Origin: Deltaproteobacteria bacterium
Lineage (GTDB): Bacteria > Desulfobacterota > Deferrimicrobia > Deferrimicrobiales > Deferrimicrobiaceae
Assembly: GCA_003105225.1 (NCBI GenBank)
Contig: PQAK01000176.1
Location: 14,577 to 26,607 of the forward strand
DNA: 12,031 nt
Direction: 5' to 3'
The stretch's first letter is position 1, and each line of letters starts with the position of its first letter. Positions 1 to 6,619 of this stretch are shown here, in pieces. Under the pieces are notes generated by a model that saw only the letters and a program-made list of their open reading frames with translations, did no database searches and was not told the DNA's origin. A program made the translations under genes and the position numbers.

Positions 1-630
1 TTCAAGCAGCAGCTCCGCGCCATCCTGAGGGCGTCGGCGCACGGCATGGTCCGCATGATGTTCCCGATGATCTCGGGCGTGGGGGAGCTGCGGGCGGCGC
101 TTGCCGTCGTCGAGGAGGCGAAGGCCGAGCTCCGGAAACGGCGCATCGCGTTCAACAAGGAAATCCCGATCGGCATCATGGTGGAAATCCCCTCCGCGGC
201 GATGGTGGCGGACCTGCTGGCGAAGGAAACCGGCTTCTTCAGCATCGGCACGAACGACCTGATCCAGTACGCGCTCGCGATCGACCGGATCAACGAGCAC
301 GTGTCCTACCTGTACGAGCCGCTGCATCCCGCGATCCTCCGGATGATCCGGCGGATCGTCGACGGGGCCCACGACGCGGGCATCCCGGTGTCGATGTGCG
401 GGGAGATGGCGGGAGAGCCGTTCTTCACCTACGTTCTCCTGGGGCTGGGCCTGGACGAGCTCAGCATGAACGCGACCTCGATCCCGCGGGTGAAACGGAT
501 CCTCCGCAAGGCGGCCGCGTACGAAGCGCGGGAGTTCGTCGGCGGCCTGCTCCTCCGCGGCACCGCCGTGGAGATCGGCAAGCTCCTGCGCAAGAAGCTC
601 GAAGAAGTCTTTCCCGAGGAGCATTTTTAA
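1..630 (+). CDS. ptsI: PTS enzyme I (phosphoenolpyruvate-protein phosphotransferase), C-terminal part
   Basis: The reading frame is open from base 1 and gives the last 209 residues of enzyme I, roughly a third of the ~575-residue family; the start lies outside the window. Enzyme I takes phosphate from PEP and passes it to HPr in the cytoplasm. The visible part is the PEP-binding TIM barrel. It includes the SIGTNDLIQY segment (N and D at visible residues 85-86), the following IDR (R96), and the SMCGEMAG signature whose Cys (visible residue 133) is the catalytic acid in the family. The pattern fits enzyme I rather than PEP synthase or pyruvate phosphate dikinase. In relatives with few sugar permeases this protein often serves regulatory phosphotransfer; whether that holds here cannot be seen. 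metK follows after 49 bases. Confidence 0.95.
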   Translation, partial: FKQQLRAILRASAHGMVRMMFPMISGVGELRAALAVVEEAKAELRKRRIAFNKEIPIGIMVEIPSAAMVADLLAKETGFFSIGTNDLIQYALAIDRINEHVSYLYEPLHPAILRMIRRIVDGAHDAGIPVSMCGEMAGEPFFTYVLLGLGLDELSMNATSIPRVKRILRKAAAYEAREFVGGLLLRGTAVEIGKLLRKKLEEVFPEEHF

Positions 631-638
631 CGTATAAT
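610..638 (+). promoter_or_regulatory. Candidate sigma-70 promoter for metK-ahcY
   Basis: A perfect TATAAT lies at 633-638, immediately after the ptsI stop. A weak -35 match (TTTCCC, 610-615, 3 of 6 bases) sits 17 bases upstream, inside the end of ptsI. Transcription from here would begin near 645 and leave a leader of about 35 bases, with the metK ribosome site AGGAG at 666-670. An A/T-rich box is unlikely by chance in such GC-rich DNA, but the -35 is poor. No experimental support is available. Confidence 0.4.
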
Positions 639-679
639 CCGCCCGCTTGGCCAATCTATTCCAATAGGAGCAACGGGGA

Positions 680-1833
680 ATGAACGAGTTTTTCTTCACC
701 TCGGAGTCGGTGACGGGAGGGCACCCCGACAAGGTCGCGGACCAGATCTCGGACGCGGTGCTGGACGAGATCCTCCGGCAGGACCCGCGCGGCCGCGTGG
801 CCTGCGAGACCATGGTGACCACGGGACTGGTCATCGTGGCGGGGGAAATCACGACGACGGCGCTTCCCGATATCCCGGCGCTCGTGCGGAAGACCATCAC
901 GGACATCGGCTACACGGGGAACTCCAAGGGGTTCGACGCCCACAACTGCGCCGTGGTCATGGCGATCGACCGGCAGTCCCCCGACATCGCGCAGGGCGTC
1001 GACCGCGCGACGAGGAGAAGCAGGGCGCCGGGGACCAGGGGATGATGTTCGGGTTCGCCTGCGACGAGACGAAGGAGCTGATGCCGATGCCGATCTCCTT
1101 CGCGCACAAGATCTGCGCCCGCCTCACCGAGGCGCGGGAGAAGAAAGTCCTCCCGTGGCTGCGCCCCGACGGGAAGAGCCAGGTCACCGTGCGCTACGTG
1201 GACGGCGTGCCGCGCGAGGTGACCGCGGTGGTCTGCTCGGCCCAGCACAGCGAGGAGGTCGGCCGCAGGCACCTCACCGAAGGGATCGTGGAGGAAGTGG
1301 TCCGGAAGGCGGTTCCGAAGGAGCTCCTGTCGAAGAAGGCGAGGTTCTACATCAATCCCACCGGCCGGTTCGTGGTCGGCGGCCCCCACGGCGACACCGG
1401 CCTCACGGGCCGCAAGATCATCGTCGACACCTACGGCGGGTACAGCCGGCACGGCGGCGGCGCGTTCTCCGGGAAGGATCCCTCCAAGGTGGACCGGAGC
1501 GCGGCGTACATGGCCCGCCACGTGGCGAAGAACGTGGTGGCGGCGGGGCTCGCGAGGAAATGCGAGGTGGAACTGGCCTACGCCATCGGGGTGGCGGAGC
1601 CGGTGTCCGTGATGGTGGAAACGTTCGGAACCGCGCGCATCCCCGAGAACCGGATTTCGCAGGCGATCCGGGAAACCTTCGACCTGCGGCCCGCGATGAT
1701 CATCAAGGCCCTGGATCTCCTGCGGCCGATCTACCGCCGCACCGCGGCGCTGGGCCACTTCGGGCGGGAGATCCCGGAATTCACCTGGGAGCGGACCGAC
1801 AAGGTGGGCGCGCTGCGGAGAGTCGCGGGATGA
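680..1833 (+). CDS. metK: S-adenosylmethionine synthetase, interrupted by a one-base frameshift
   Basis: MetK makes S-adenosylmethionine from methionine and ATP in the cytoplasm. The start follows AGGAG at 666-670. The N-terminal part (680 to about 1011) has the HPDK motif (H15, D17) and the CETMVTTG and AIDRQSPDIAQGVD segments. The rest continues in another frame with GAGDQGMMFG, DGKSQVT, GGPHGDTGLTGRK and GGGAFSGKDPSKVDRSAAY, all MetK hallmarks. The shift lies at about 1010-1012: adding one base there restores GVDRATEEKQGAGDQG and a 384-residue protein, the length of E. coli MetK. Without it the first frame stops at 1045 and the second has no start before ATG 1042. Neither half shows other decay. 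MetK is normally essential, so a sequencing or assembly error is the likeliest cause. ahcY follows 29 bases downstream. Confidence 0.93.
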
Positions 1834-1862
1834 GACGGCGGGGAAAAAAGGAGACCGGGACC

Positions 1863-3131
1863 ATGGGCCGCGGAAATCGCTACGACGTGAAGGACATCCG
1901 GCTGGCGGGGCAGGGGCGGGACCGCATCGAGTGGGCGAAGAAGGACATGCCCGTCCTCCGGTCGATCGGGGAACGGTTTTCCAGGGAGAAGCCGCTTTCG
2001 GGCATCCGCATCGCCGCGTGCCTGCACGTGACCACCGAAACGGCGGCCCTGATGCAGGTGTTGTCCGCCGGGGGCGCGAAGGTGTCCCTGTGCGCGTCGA
2101 ACCCGCTCTCCACGCAGGACGACGCGGCGGCTTCGCTCGTCCGCCATGACGGCATCCGGGCGTACGCGATCAAGGGGGAGAACCGGAAGACGTATTACGC
2201 GCACATCCTGCAGGCCCTCTCGGTGGCGCCCCACATGACGATGGACGACGGGGCGGACCTGGTCTCCGTGGTCCACACGAAGAAGAAGGAGTACCTGAAG
2301 GGCATCCTCGGCGGGACCGAGGAAACGACGACGGGAGTCATCCGGCTGCGGGCGATGGCCGAGAAGGGGGTGCTGCGCTATCCGATCGTCGCCGTGAACG
2401 AGGCCAAGACGAAGCACTTCTTCGACAACCGGTACGGCACGGGGCAGTCCACGATCGACGGGATCCTGCGGGCGACGAACCGGCTGCTCGCCGGGTCGCG
2501 CTTCGTCGTGGCGGGATACGGCTGGTGCGGCCGGGGGCTCGCGATGCGGGCCCGGGGGATGGGCGCGCGCGTCATCGTGACCGAGATCGACCCGCTGCCG
2601 GCGCTCGAGGCGCTGATGGACGGATTCGAGGTCGTCCCGATGGCCGAGGCGGCGAAGGTGGGGGATATCTTCTGCACGGTGACCGGGAACCTCCACGTCC
2701 TCCGCCGCGAGCATTTCGAGAGGATGAAGGACGGCGCGATCGTCTGCAACTCCGGCCACTTCAACGTGGAGATCGACATCCCGGCCCTCGCCGGGATGGC
2801 CAGGTCCGTCCGGACCGTCCGCCCGTTCGTCGAGGAGTACCTGCTGCGCGACGGGAGGGCGATCCACGTCCTGGCCGAAGGGCGGCTCATCAACCTGGCC
2901 GCCGCGGAGGGGCATCCCTCGAACGTGATGGACATGAGCTTCGCCAACCAGGCCCTGTCGGCGGAGTACCTGGTGCGGCATCGCAAGGAACTGGAAACGA
3001 GGGTGTACACCGTTCCGGAGCCGATCGACCGGGAGATCGCCCGCCTCAAGCTCCGGACGACCGGCATCCGGATCGATCTTCTGACCCCCGAGCAGAACAA
3101 GTACCTGGCCTCCTGGGAAATGGGAACGTAG
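1863..3131 (+). CDS. ahcY: S-adenosylhomocysteinase, short (archaeal/Thermotoga-like) type
   Basis: This 422-residue cytoplasmic enzyme hydrolyses S-adenosylhomocysteine to adenosine and homocysteine using bound NAD. ATG 1863 is preceded by AAAGGAG (1847-1853) at a good spacing. The substrate motif HVTTE (H55, T57, E59), DDGADL (from D128), TEETTTG (152-158), K184 and FDN (187-189) match catalytic or substrate positions of the human enzyme. The NAD-binding Rossmann glycine motif is GYGWCGRG at 218-225, followed by VTEIDP. The protein lacks the ~40-residue insertion of the classical long form. It ends at YLASWEMGT without the Lys/Tyr C-terminal arm that closes the neighbouring cofactor site in the human enzyme. 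It lies 29 bases after metK, so the two probably form a methyl-cycle operon. A related archaeal enzyme acts on S-inosylhomocysteine; the retained E59 mildly favours the adenosyl substrate. Confidence 0.94.
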   Translation: MGRGNRYDVKDIRLAGQGRDRIEWAKKDMPVLRSIGERFSREKPLSGIRIAACLHVTTETAALMQVLSAGGAKVSLCASNPLSTQDDAAASLVRHDGIRAYAIKGENRKTYYAHILQALSVAPHMTMDDGADLVSVVHTKKKEYLKGILGGTEETTTGVIRLRAMAEKGVLRYPIVAVNEAKTKHFFDNRYGTGQSTIDGILRATNRLLAGSRFVVAGYGWCGRGLAMRARGMGARVIVTEIDPLPALEALMDGFEVVPMAEAAKVGDIFCTVTGNLHVLRREHFERMKDGAIVCNSGHFNVEIDIPALAGMARSVRTVRPFVEEYLLRDGRAIHVLAEGRLINLAAAEGHPSNVMDMSFANQALSAEYLVRHRKELETRVYTVPEPIDREIARLKLRTTGIRIDLLTPEQNKYLASWEMGT

Positions 3132-3137
3132 CTTCCG

Positions 3138-3164
3138 GCGTGCCGGGGATTTTTTCCGGCGCGC
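3138..3164 (+). other. GC-rich hairpin just after ahcY
   Basis: Arms 3138-3146 and 3156-3164 pair over 9 bp with one G-U pair around a 9-base loop rich in T. There is no T run after the hairpin, so it is not a standard intrinsic terminator. It could protect the 3' end of the ahcY message or pause transcription. Confidence 0.3.
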
Positions 3165-3233
3165 GCCTTCCGGCTCCCGGTGGTCATCTAAAAACGTGCC
3201 GGGAGATAAAAGGAAATCCCCTCCTTGAAAGGA

Positions 3234-3255
3234 CCGGGGGCCTCGCGGCCCCTGG
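3234..3255. terminator. Strong hairpin between convergent ahcY and lptG, possible terminator
   Basis: Bases 3234-3242 and 3247-3255 form a 9-bp stem (eight G-C pairs and one G-T) around a TCGC tetraloop. It lies midway in the 161-base gap between the ahcY stop and the lptG stop. No clear T tract follows on the + strand. On the - strand the stem is followed by TCCTTTC, which is only mildly U-rich. The convergent position makes a two-way terminator or 3' end stabiliser plausible. I see no gene elsewhere in 3132-3292. Confidence 0.4.
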
Positions 3256-3292
3256 CCACTCTCCCGGCCTGTCTTGCCATCTGCAAGGATAT

Positions 3293-4369
3293 CTACGCGT
3301 TATATCGAAGGAATAACACCCCCCCGCCCACGGCGAACAGCAGGTCCGGGAGCCAGGCTGCCGCCATGGGGGGGAGAAATCCCATCCTCCCCAGGGAAAG
3401 CGAGGCGGACAGGGCCATCCAGCAGAAAAAGCCGATCAGCAGCCCCGCGCCGATGCTTCTCCACACGCCGCCCGAACGGGGGCGGCGCAGGGCGATCGGG
3501 ATGGCGATCATCGCGACGATGACGTTCAGAAGGGGATAGGACAGCTTGGCGTGCAGGTCCACCTCGTAACGGCGCACGTCGTACCCTCGCCCCTTGGAAT
3601 CCCCGATGTAACCGGAAAGCTGCTCGTAGGTCATCTCCTCGGGCGAGGTTTCCCCGTCCAGGAATCCCTGCACGGTTTCCGGGAAGATGAACGCCTTCTC
3701 CTTGAACGGGACGGCCCGCAGGTCGCCGTCGAAGCGCCGCTCCCGCCCGTCGCGCAGGAGCCACTTCCCCTCCTTGCCGTACTCGGCCGTCCTCGCGTCG
3801 ATGCGCCGGAGGAGGCGGAAATCCCGGTCGATCTCCAGGTACTGGAAACCGTGCAGCGCCCTCCCGCCGGTGTCGATCACCTGCGCGGAGAGGATCGCGT
3901 TCTGCCCGCGGATCCAGTACCGGTTCAAGGAGAATTGGGCCGCGACCCGCCCGGCACGGACCCGGAGCCGGGCGATCTCCTTGGCCATCCGGTTGGCATG
4001 GGGCGCCAGGATTTCGGAGCTCCCCAGGGAAAGGGCCGAGATGAGAAGGCATCCGGCGATCAACGGCGCGAACGCCCGCAGGGGGCCGATTCCCGCGGAG
4101 AACATGGCGGTGAACTCGTTGGCGCGGGCCCGCAGGGAGACGGTGATCAGGACGGCCACGAGAACCGCGACGGGGGAGATCATGAAGAAGACGCCGGGGA
4201 TCTTGTACAGGTAGTACCGGAAGATTTCCGGGGCGGCGGCATGGTTGCTGATGAGCTTGTCGGCGGACTCCATGAAGTCGATCACCAGGAAGAGGGCCAG
4301 GAACCCGAGGATGCAGGCGGCGGCCATGCGGAAAAACTCCCGCGCCATATATCGGTTCAGGATCGGCAT
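3293..4369 (-). CDS. lptG: LPS export permease LptG
   Basis: LptG is one of two inner-membrane subunits of the LptB2FG ABC transporter, which extracts lipopolysaccharide from the inner membrane and pushes it onto the LptC/LptA bridge. The 358-residue product matches the ~360-residue family. It opens with ILNRYMAREFF and a first membrane helix at about 14-34, then FMESADKL, typical of LptG. Two more helices follow at about 55-78 and 96-116, a periplasmic beta-jellyroll-like section at about 120-265, and three C-terminal helices. ATG at 4369 overlaps the lptF stop (TGATG), so translation is probably coupled; a GTG one codon upstream is an alternative. LptB and LptC are not in the window. Confidence 0.92.
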   Translation of the reverse strand: MPILNRYMAREFFRMAAACILGFLALFLVIDFMESADKLISNHAAAPEIFRYYLYKIPGVFFMISPVAVLVAVLITVSLRARANEFTAMFSAGIGPLRAFAPLIAGCLLISALSLGSSEILAPHANRMAKEIARLRVRAGRVAAQFSLNRYWIRGQNAILSAQVIDTGGRALHGFQYLEIDRDFRLLRRIDARTAEYGKEGKWLLRDGRERRFDGDLRAVPFKEKAFIFPETVQGFLDGETSPEEMTYEQLSGYIGDSKGRGYDVRRYEVDLHAKLSYPLLNVIVAMIAIPIALRRPRSGGVWRSIGAGLLIGFFCWMALSASLSLGRMGFLPPMAAAWLPDLLFAVGGGVLFLRYNA

Positions 4370-5499
4370 CACTTTCCCGGCGCCCGCCCGAAGAACGCGG
4401 GAAGCGCGACCAGGCTCGATTCCGACCGCCGGAAGGCCCACAAGGCGAACCCCAGCACGAGGGCGTTGGGCGCCCAGACGAGAAGGGCCATCGCCGCGGG
4501 GGCGCGGGACTCCAGCGCGCCGCCCGCCGCCAGGAACAGGTAGTAGAAAACGATCAGGGCCACCGTGATCGCGAATGCCGGAGATTTTCCGCGCGCCCGG
4601 CGGGACAGCCCCAGCGGCAGGGCGAAAAGGCCGAAGGCAAGGCAGGAGAAGGACAGGGAGAGGCGCCGGTGGAAGTGATACCGGTAGGAGGCAACCTTTC
4701 CCCCGGATCCTTTCCCCGCGCTCTCTCGGTAGAGTTCGGGCAGGGTAAGCGCCCTCGGGTCGTTGCCGTTACCGCCCACGGCCCCCACCGCCGGGAGAAG
4801 GAAATCCATCCCCCGGAAGGAGGCCATCCGGTAGACGTCCGCAATATCGTCCGCATGGTGGATCGTCCCCTCGGCAAGGTGCAGCCGGATGATGTGCGAC
4901 CCGCTCATCGGAGAAAACTCCCCCTCCCTCGCGAATACCAGCAGCGGGTCTTTCCCCGGCACGCTTTGGGAGAGCAGGACCCCGGTCATCCGGGTTCCGT
5001 CGGCGGAAACGCGGTCCGGGAAGAGAAGGACCCCGGGAGCCACCTCCTGGAAGACGTGTTCCGTGGCTCCCGCGCCGGCCCGGATGGAGATGATGCGGGC
5101 CAGGGTCTGCTGGAGTTGCCGGGTTCCCCACGGAATTCCGGTCCAGCCGATGAAGAGGCTGGCCAGGAAGGTCGCGCCGCTCAGGAGGAGAACCGGGAGA
5201 GCCATCCCCCGCATTCCCACGCCGGCGGCCTGCAGGGCGGTCGTCTCCGAGTCCGCGGAAAGCCTTCCCATGGCGAGGAGCACGGCGAGGAGCAGCGCGG
5301 CGGGCAGGGTGATCTCGAGGAAGGTCGGGAACAGGGACAGCAGCAGTTTCCCGACGAGGGAGAAGGGCACCCCCTTGGCGATCACGAGATCGGACAGGCG
5401 CGAGATCCTGTGGAGCAGAACGACGAGGGTGAACGTCAGCAGGCCGATGGAAAAGGGGCCGCCGGTCTCGGCCAGGAGATATTTATGGATGATTTTCAT
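4369..5499 (-). CDS. lptF: LPS export permease LptF
   Basis: LptF is the partner of LptG in the LPS-extracting ABC transporter of the inner membrane. The 376-residue protein has the family layout. The N-terminus is IIHKYLLAE, with a helix at about 13-31. A second hydrophobic stretch at about 48-77 contains FPTFLEITLPAALLLAVLL, followed by GRLSADSETTALQAAGV, the most conserved LptF segment. A third helix lies at about 97-119, then a periplasmic beta-rich domain, then three helices in the last ~100 residues. ATG 5499 is the first start matching the family N-terminus, though its ribosome site is weak. The gene heads the lptF-lptG pair and diverges from ribF, so its promoter should lie in 5500-5638; I found no convincing box for it on this strand. 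Confidence 0.93.
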   Translation of the reverse strand: MKIIHKYLLAETGGPFSIGLLTFTLVVLLHRISRLSDLVIAKGVPFSLVGKLLLSLFPTFLEITLPAALLLAVLLAMGRLSADSETTALQAAGVGMRGMALPVLLLSGATFLASLFIGWTGIPWGTRQLQQTLARIISIRAGAGATEHVFQEVAPGVLLFPDRVSADGTRMTGVLLSQSVPGKDPLLVFAREGEFSPMSGSHIIRLHLAEGTIHHADDIADVYRMASFRGMDFLLPAVGAVGGNGNDPRALTLPELYRESAGKGSGGKVASYRYHFHRRLSLSFSCLAFGLFALPLGLSRRARGKSPAFAITVALIVFYYLFLAAGGALESRAPAAMALLVWAPNALVLGFALWAFRRSESSLVALPAFFGRAPGK

Positions 5500-5552
5500 T
5501 CCAATGTTCGACGGTCCGGCGCGGCCCCCGCGCGATTTCGATGGTGTCGGAT

Positions 5553-5593
5553 AATTGCCGTGAATTGCCGGAATCCGGGTATAGTATCATAAC
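5553..5593 (+). promoter_or_regulatory. Candidate ribF promoter with tandem AATTGCCG repeat
   Basis: AATTGCCG occurs at 5553-5560 and again at 5563-5570, exactly one helical turn apart. Each copy contains TTGCCG, a 4 of 6 match to a -35 box. TATAGT (5580-5585, 5 of 6) lies 19 bases from the first copy, and CATAAC (5588-5593) lies 17 bases from the second. The 139-base divergent gap (5500-5638) is the most A/T-rich stretch nearby and must hold promoters for both ribF and lptF. The repeat could also be a regulator site. Confidence 0.35.
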
Positions 5594-5638
5594 TTTTAGG
5601 GAAGGAATTCGGACGCGCGCCACGGGGTCAGGCAACGG

Positions 5639-6619
5639 ATGAACGTCGTCAAGGGGTCTTCAGGTTTTGCTCCGCCGACCGCGGTATCGGTGACGATCGG
5701 GAACTTCGACGGCGTCCACCTCGGCCACCAGGAACTGCTGAAGCGCACGGCCGCCCGGGCGAAAGCCACGGGGACCGCGTCCGTCGCGCTGACGTTTTCC
5801 CCCCACCCGATCCGGTTCTTCTCCCCTCAGGCCCGATTCTACGAGATCACCTCGCTCCGGGAGAAGGCGTCCCTGATCGCCGCGTTTGGGATCGACACGC
5901 TCGTGGTGGAGTCGTTCACCGGCGATGTGGGAAGGATGTGGCCGGAGGAGTTCGCCCGGGAGGTCCTGGCCCGCCGGCTCCGGACCCGGTACGCCATCGT
6001 GGGCTACGACTTCACGTTCGGGAGGAACCGCAGCGGTTCTCCGGCGATGCTCGGCGAGATCGGAAGGGAACTGGGGTTCGAGGTGGAGATCGTCCCCCCG
6101 CTGGTGCGGGGCGGCCTGATCGTCAGCTCGACGCGGATCCGGGAGCTGCTGCTGGCCGGAAGGGTGCGGGAGGCGGAAGAGCTCCTCTGCCGGCCGTACC
6201 GGGTTACCGGCACGGTGATCACGGGCGCCGGCAGGGGGAGGAAGCTGGGGTATCCGACGGCCAATATCCAGTACGCGCAGGAGCTCCTCCCCCTGCCCGG
6301 CGTCTATGTCGTGGAGGTGGAGGCGGGCGGCGGGCGGCACCGGGCCGTGGCGAACGTGGGATTCAATCCCACGTTCGGAGAGAACTCCCTCAGCGTGGAA
6401 GTCCACCTGCTGGATTTCGACCGGGATCTCTACGGGCAGGACCTATCGGTATATTTCCGCGACCGCATCCGCGACGAGCGGAAGTACAAGAGCGCGGAGG
6501 AGCTGGTCCGGCAGATCGAGAAGGACGTGCAGTACGCCCGGGGAATGAAGCTCTCCGCCAGGAAGGAAGCCGGCGGGAGGAAGCAGGATCCCGCCGGGGC
6601 CGGGTGGAGCATCGGATGA
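5639..6619 (+). CDS. ribF: Bifunctional riboflavin kinase / FAD synthetase
   Basis: RibF phosphorylates riboflavin to FMN and adenylates FMN to FAD in the cytoplasm. The N-terminal adenylyltransferase domain shows IGNFDGVHLGHQ (residues 20-31, with the HxGH nucleotide motif) and VSSTRIREL (from 162). The C-terminal kinase domain begins near 186 with the flavokinase signature GAGRGRKLGYPTAN (196-209), then NVGFNPTFG, SVEVHLLDF and RDERKYKS. At 326 residues it is slightly longer than the usual ~305-315. The extra is a basic, low-complexity tail after the last kinase helix. ATG 5639 gives the normal distance to the first motif, but the ribosome site is poor. Its TGA overlaps the next gene's ATG (ATGA at 6616). 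It is first in a gene run extending to 11088. Confidence 0.95.
   Translation: MNVVKGSSGFAPPTAVSVTIGNFDGVHLGHQELLKRTAARAKATGTASVALTFSPHPIRFFSPQARFYEITSLREKASLIAAFGIDTLVVESFTGDVGRMWPEEFAREVLARRLRTRYAIVGYDFTFGRNRSGSPAMLGEIGRELGFEVEIVPPLVRGGLIVSSTRIRELLLAGRVREAEELLCRPYRVTGTVITGAGRGRKLGYPTANIQYAQELLPLPGVYVVEVEAGGGRHRAVANVGFNPTFGENSLSVEVHLLDFDRDLYGQDLSVYFRDRIRDERKYKSAEELVRQIEKDVQYARGMKLSARKEAGGRKQDPAGAGWSIG

Noticed and set aside
656..667. CTATT-CC-AATAG inverted repeat before metK
   Set aside because: A two-base loop and five weak pairs cannot form a meaningful hairpin, and it is too short to call an operator.
631..679. SAM riboswitch before metK
   Set aside because: Only 49 bases separate ptsI and metK, too little for any known SAM riboswitch aptamer plus expression platform. 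No aptamer-like pairing is visible.
1001..1030. Programmed ribosomal frameshift in metK
   Set aside because: There is no slippery heptamer or stimulatory structure at the junction, and MetK has no known need for two products. A one-base sequence error explains it more simply.
1731..2981. Long - strand open frame opposite ahcY
   Set aside because: Its composition is antisense-like. ahcY on the + strand is unambiguous.
3551..4543. Long + strand open frame opposite lptG and lptF
   Set aside because: The - strand frames encode clear LptG and LptF. The opposite frame gives a low-complexity, charge-rich product typical of antisense frames in GC-rich DNA.
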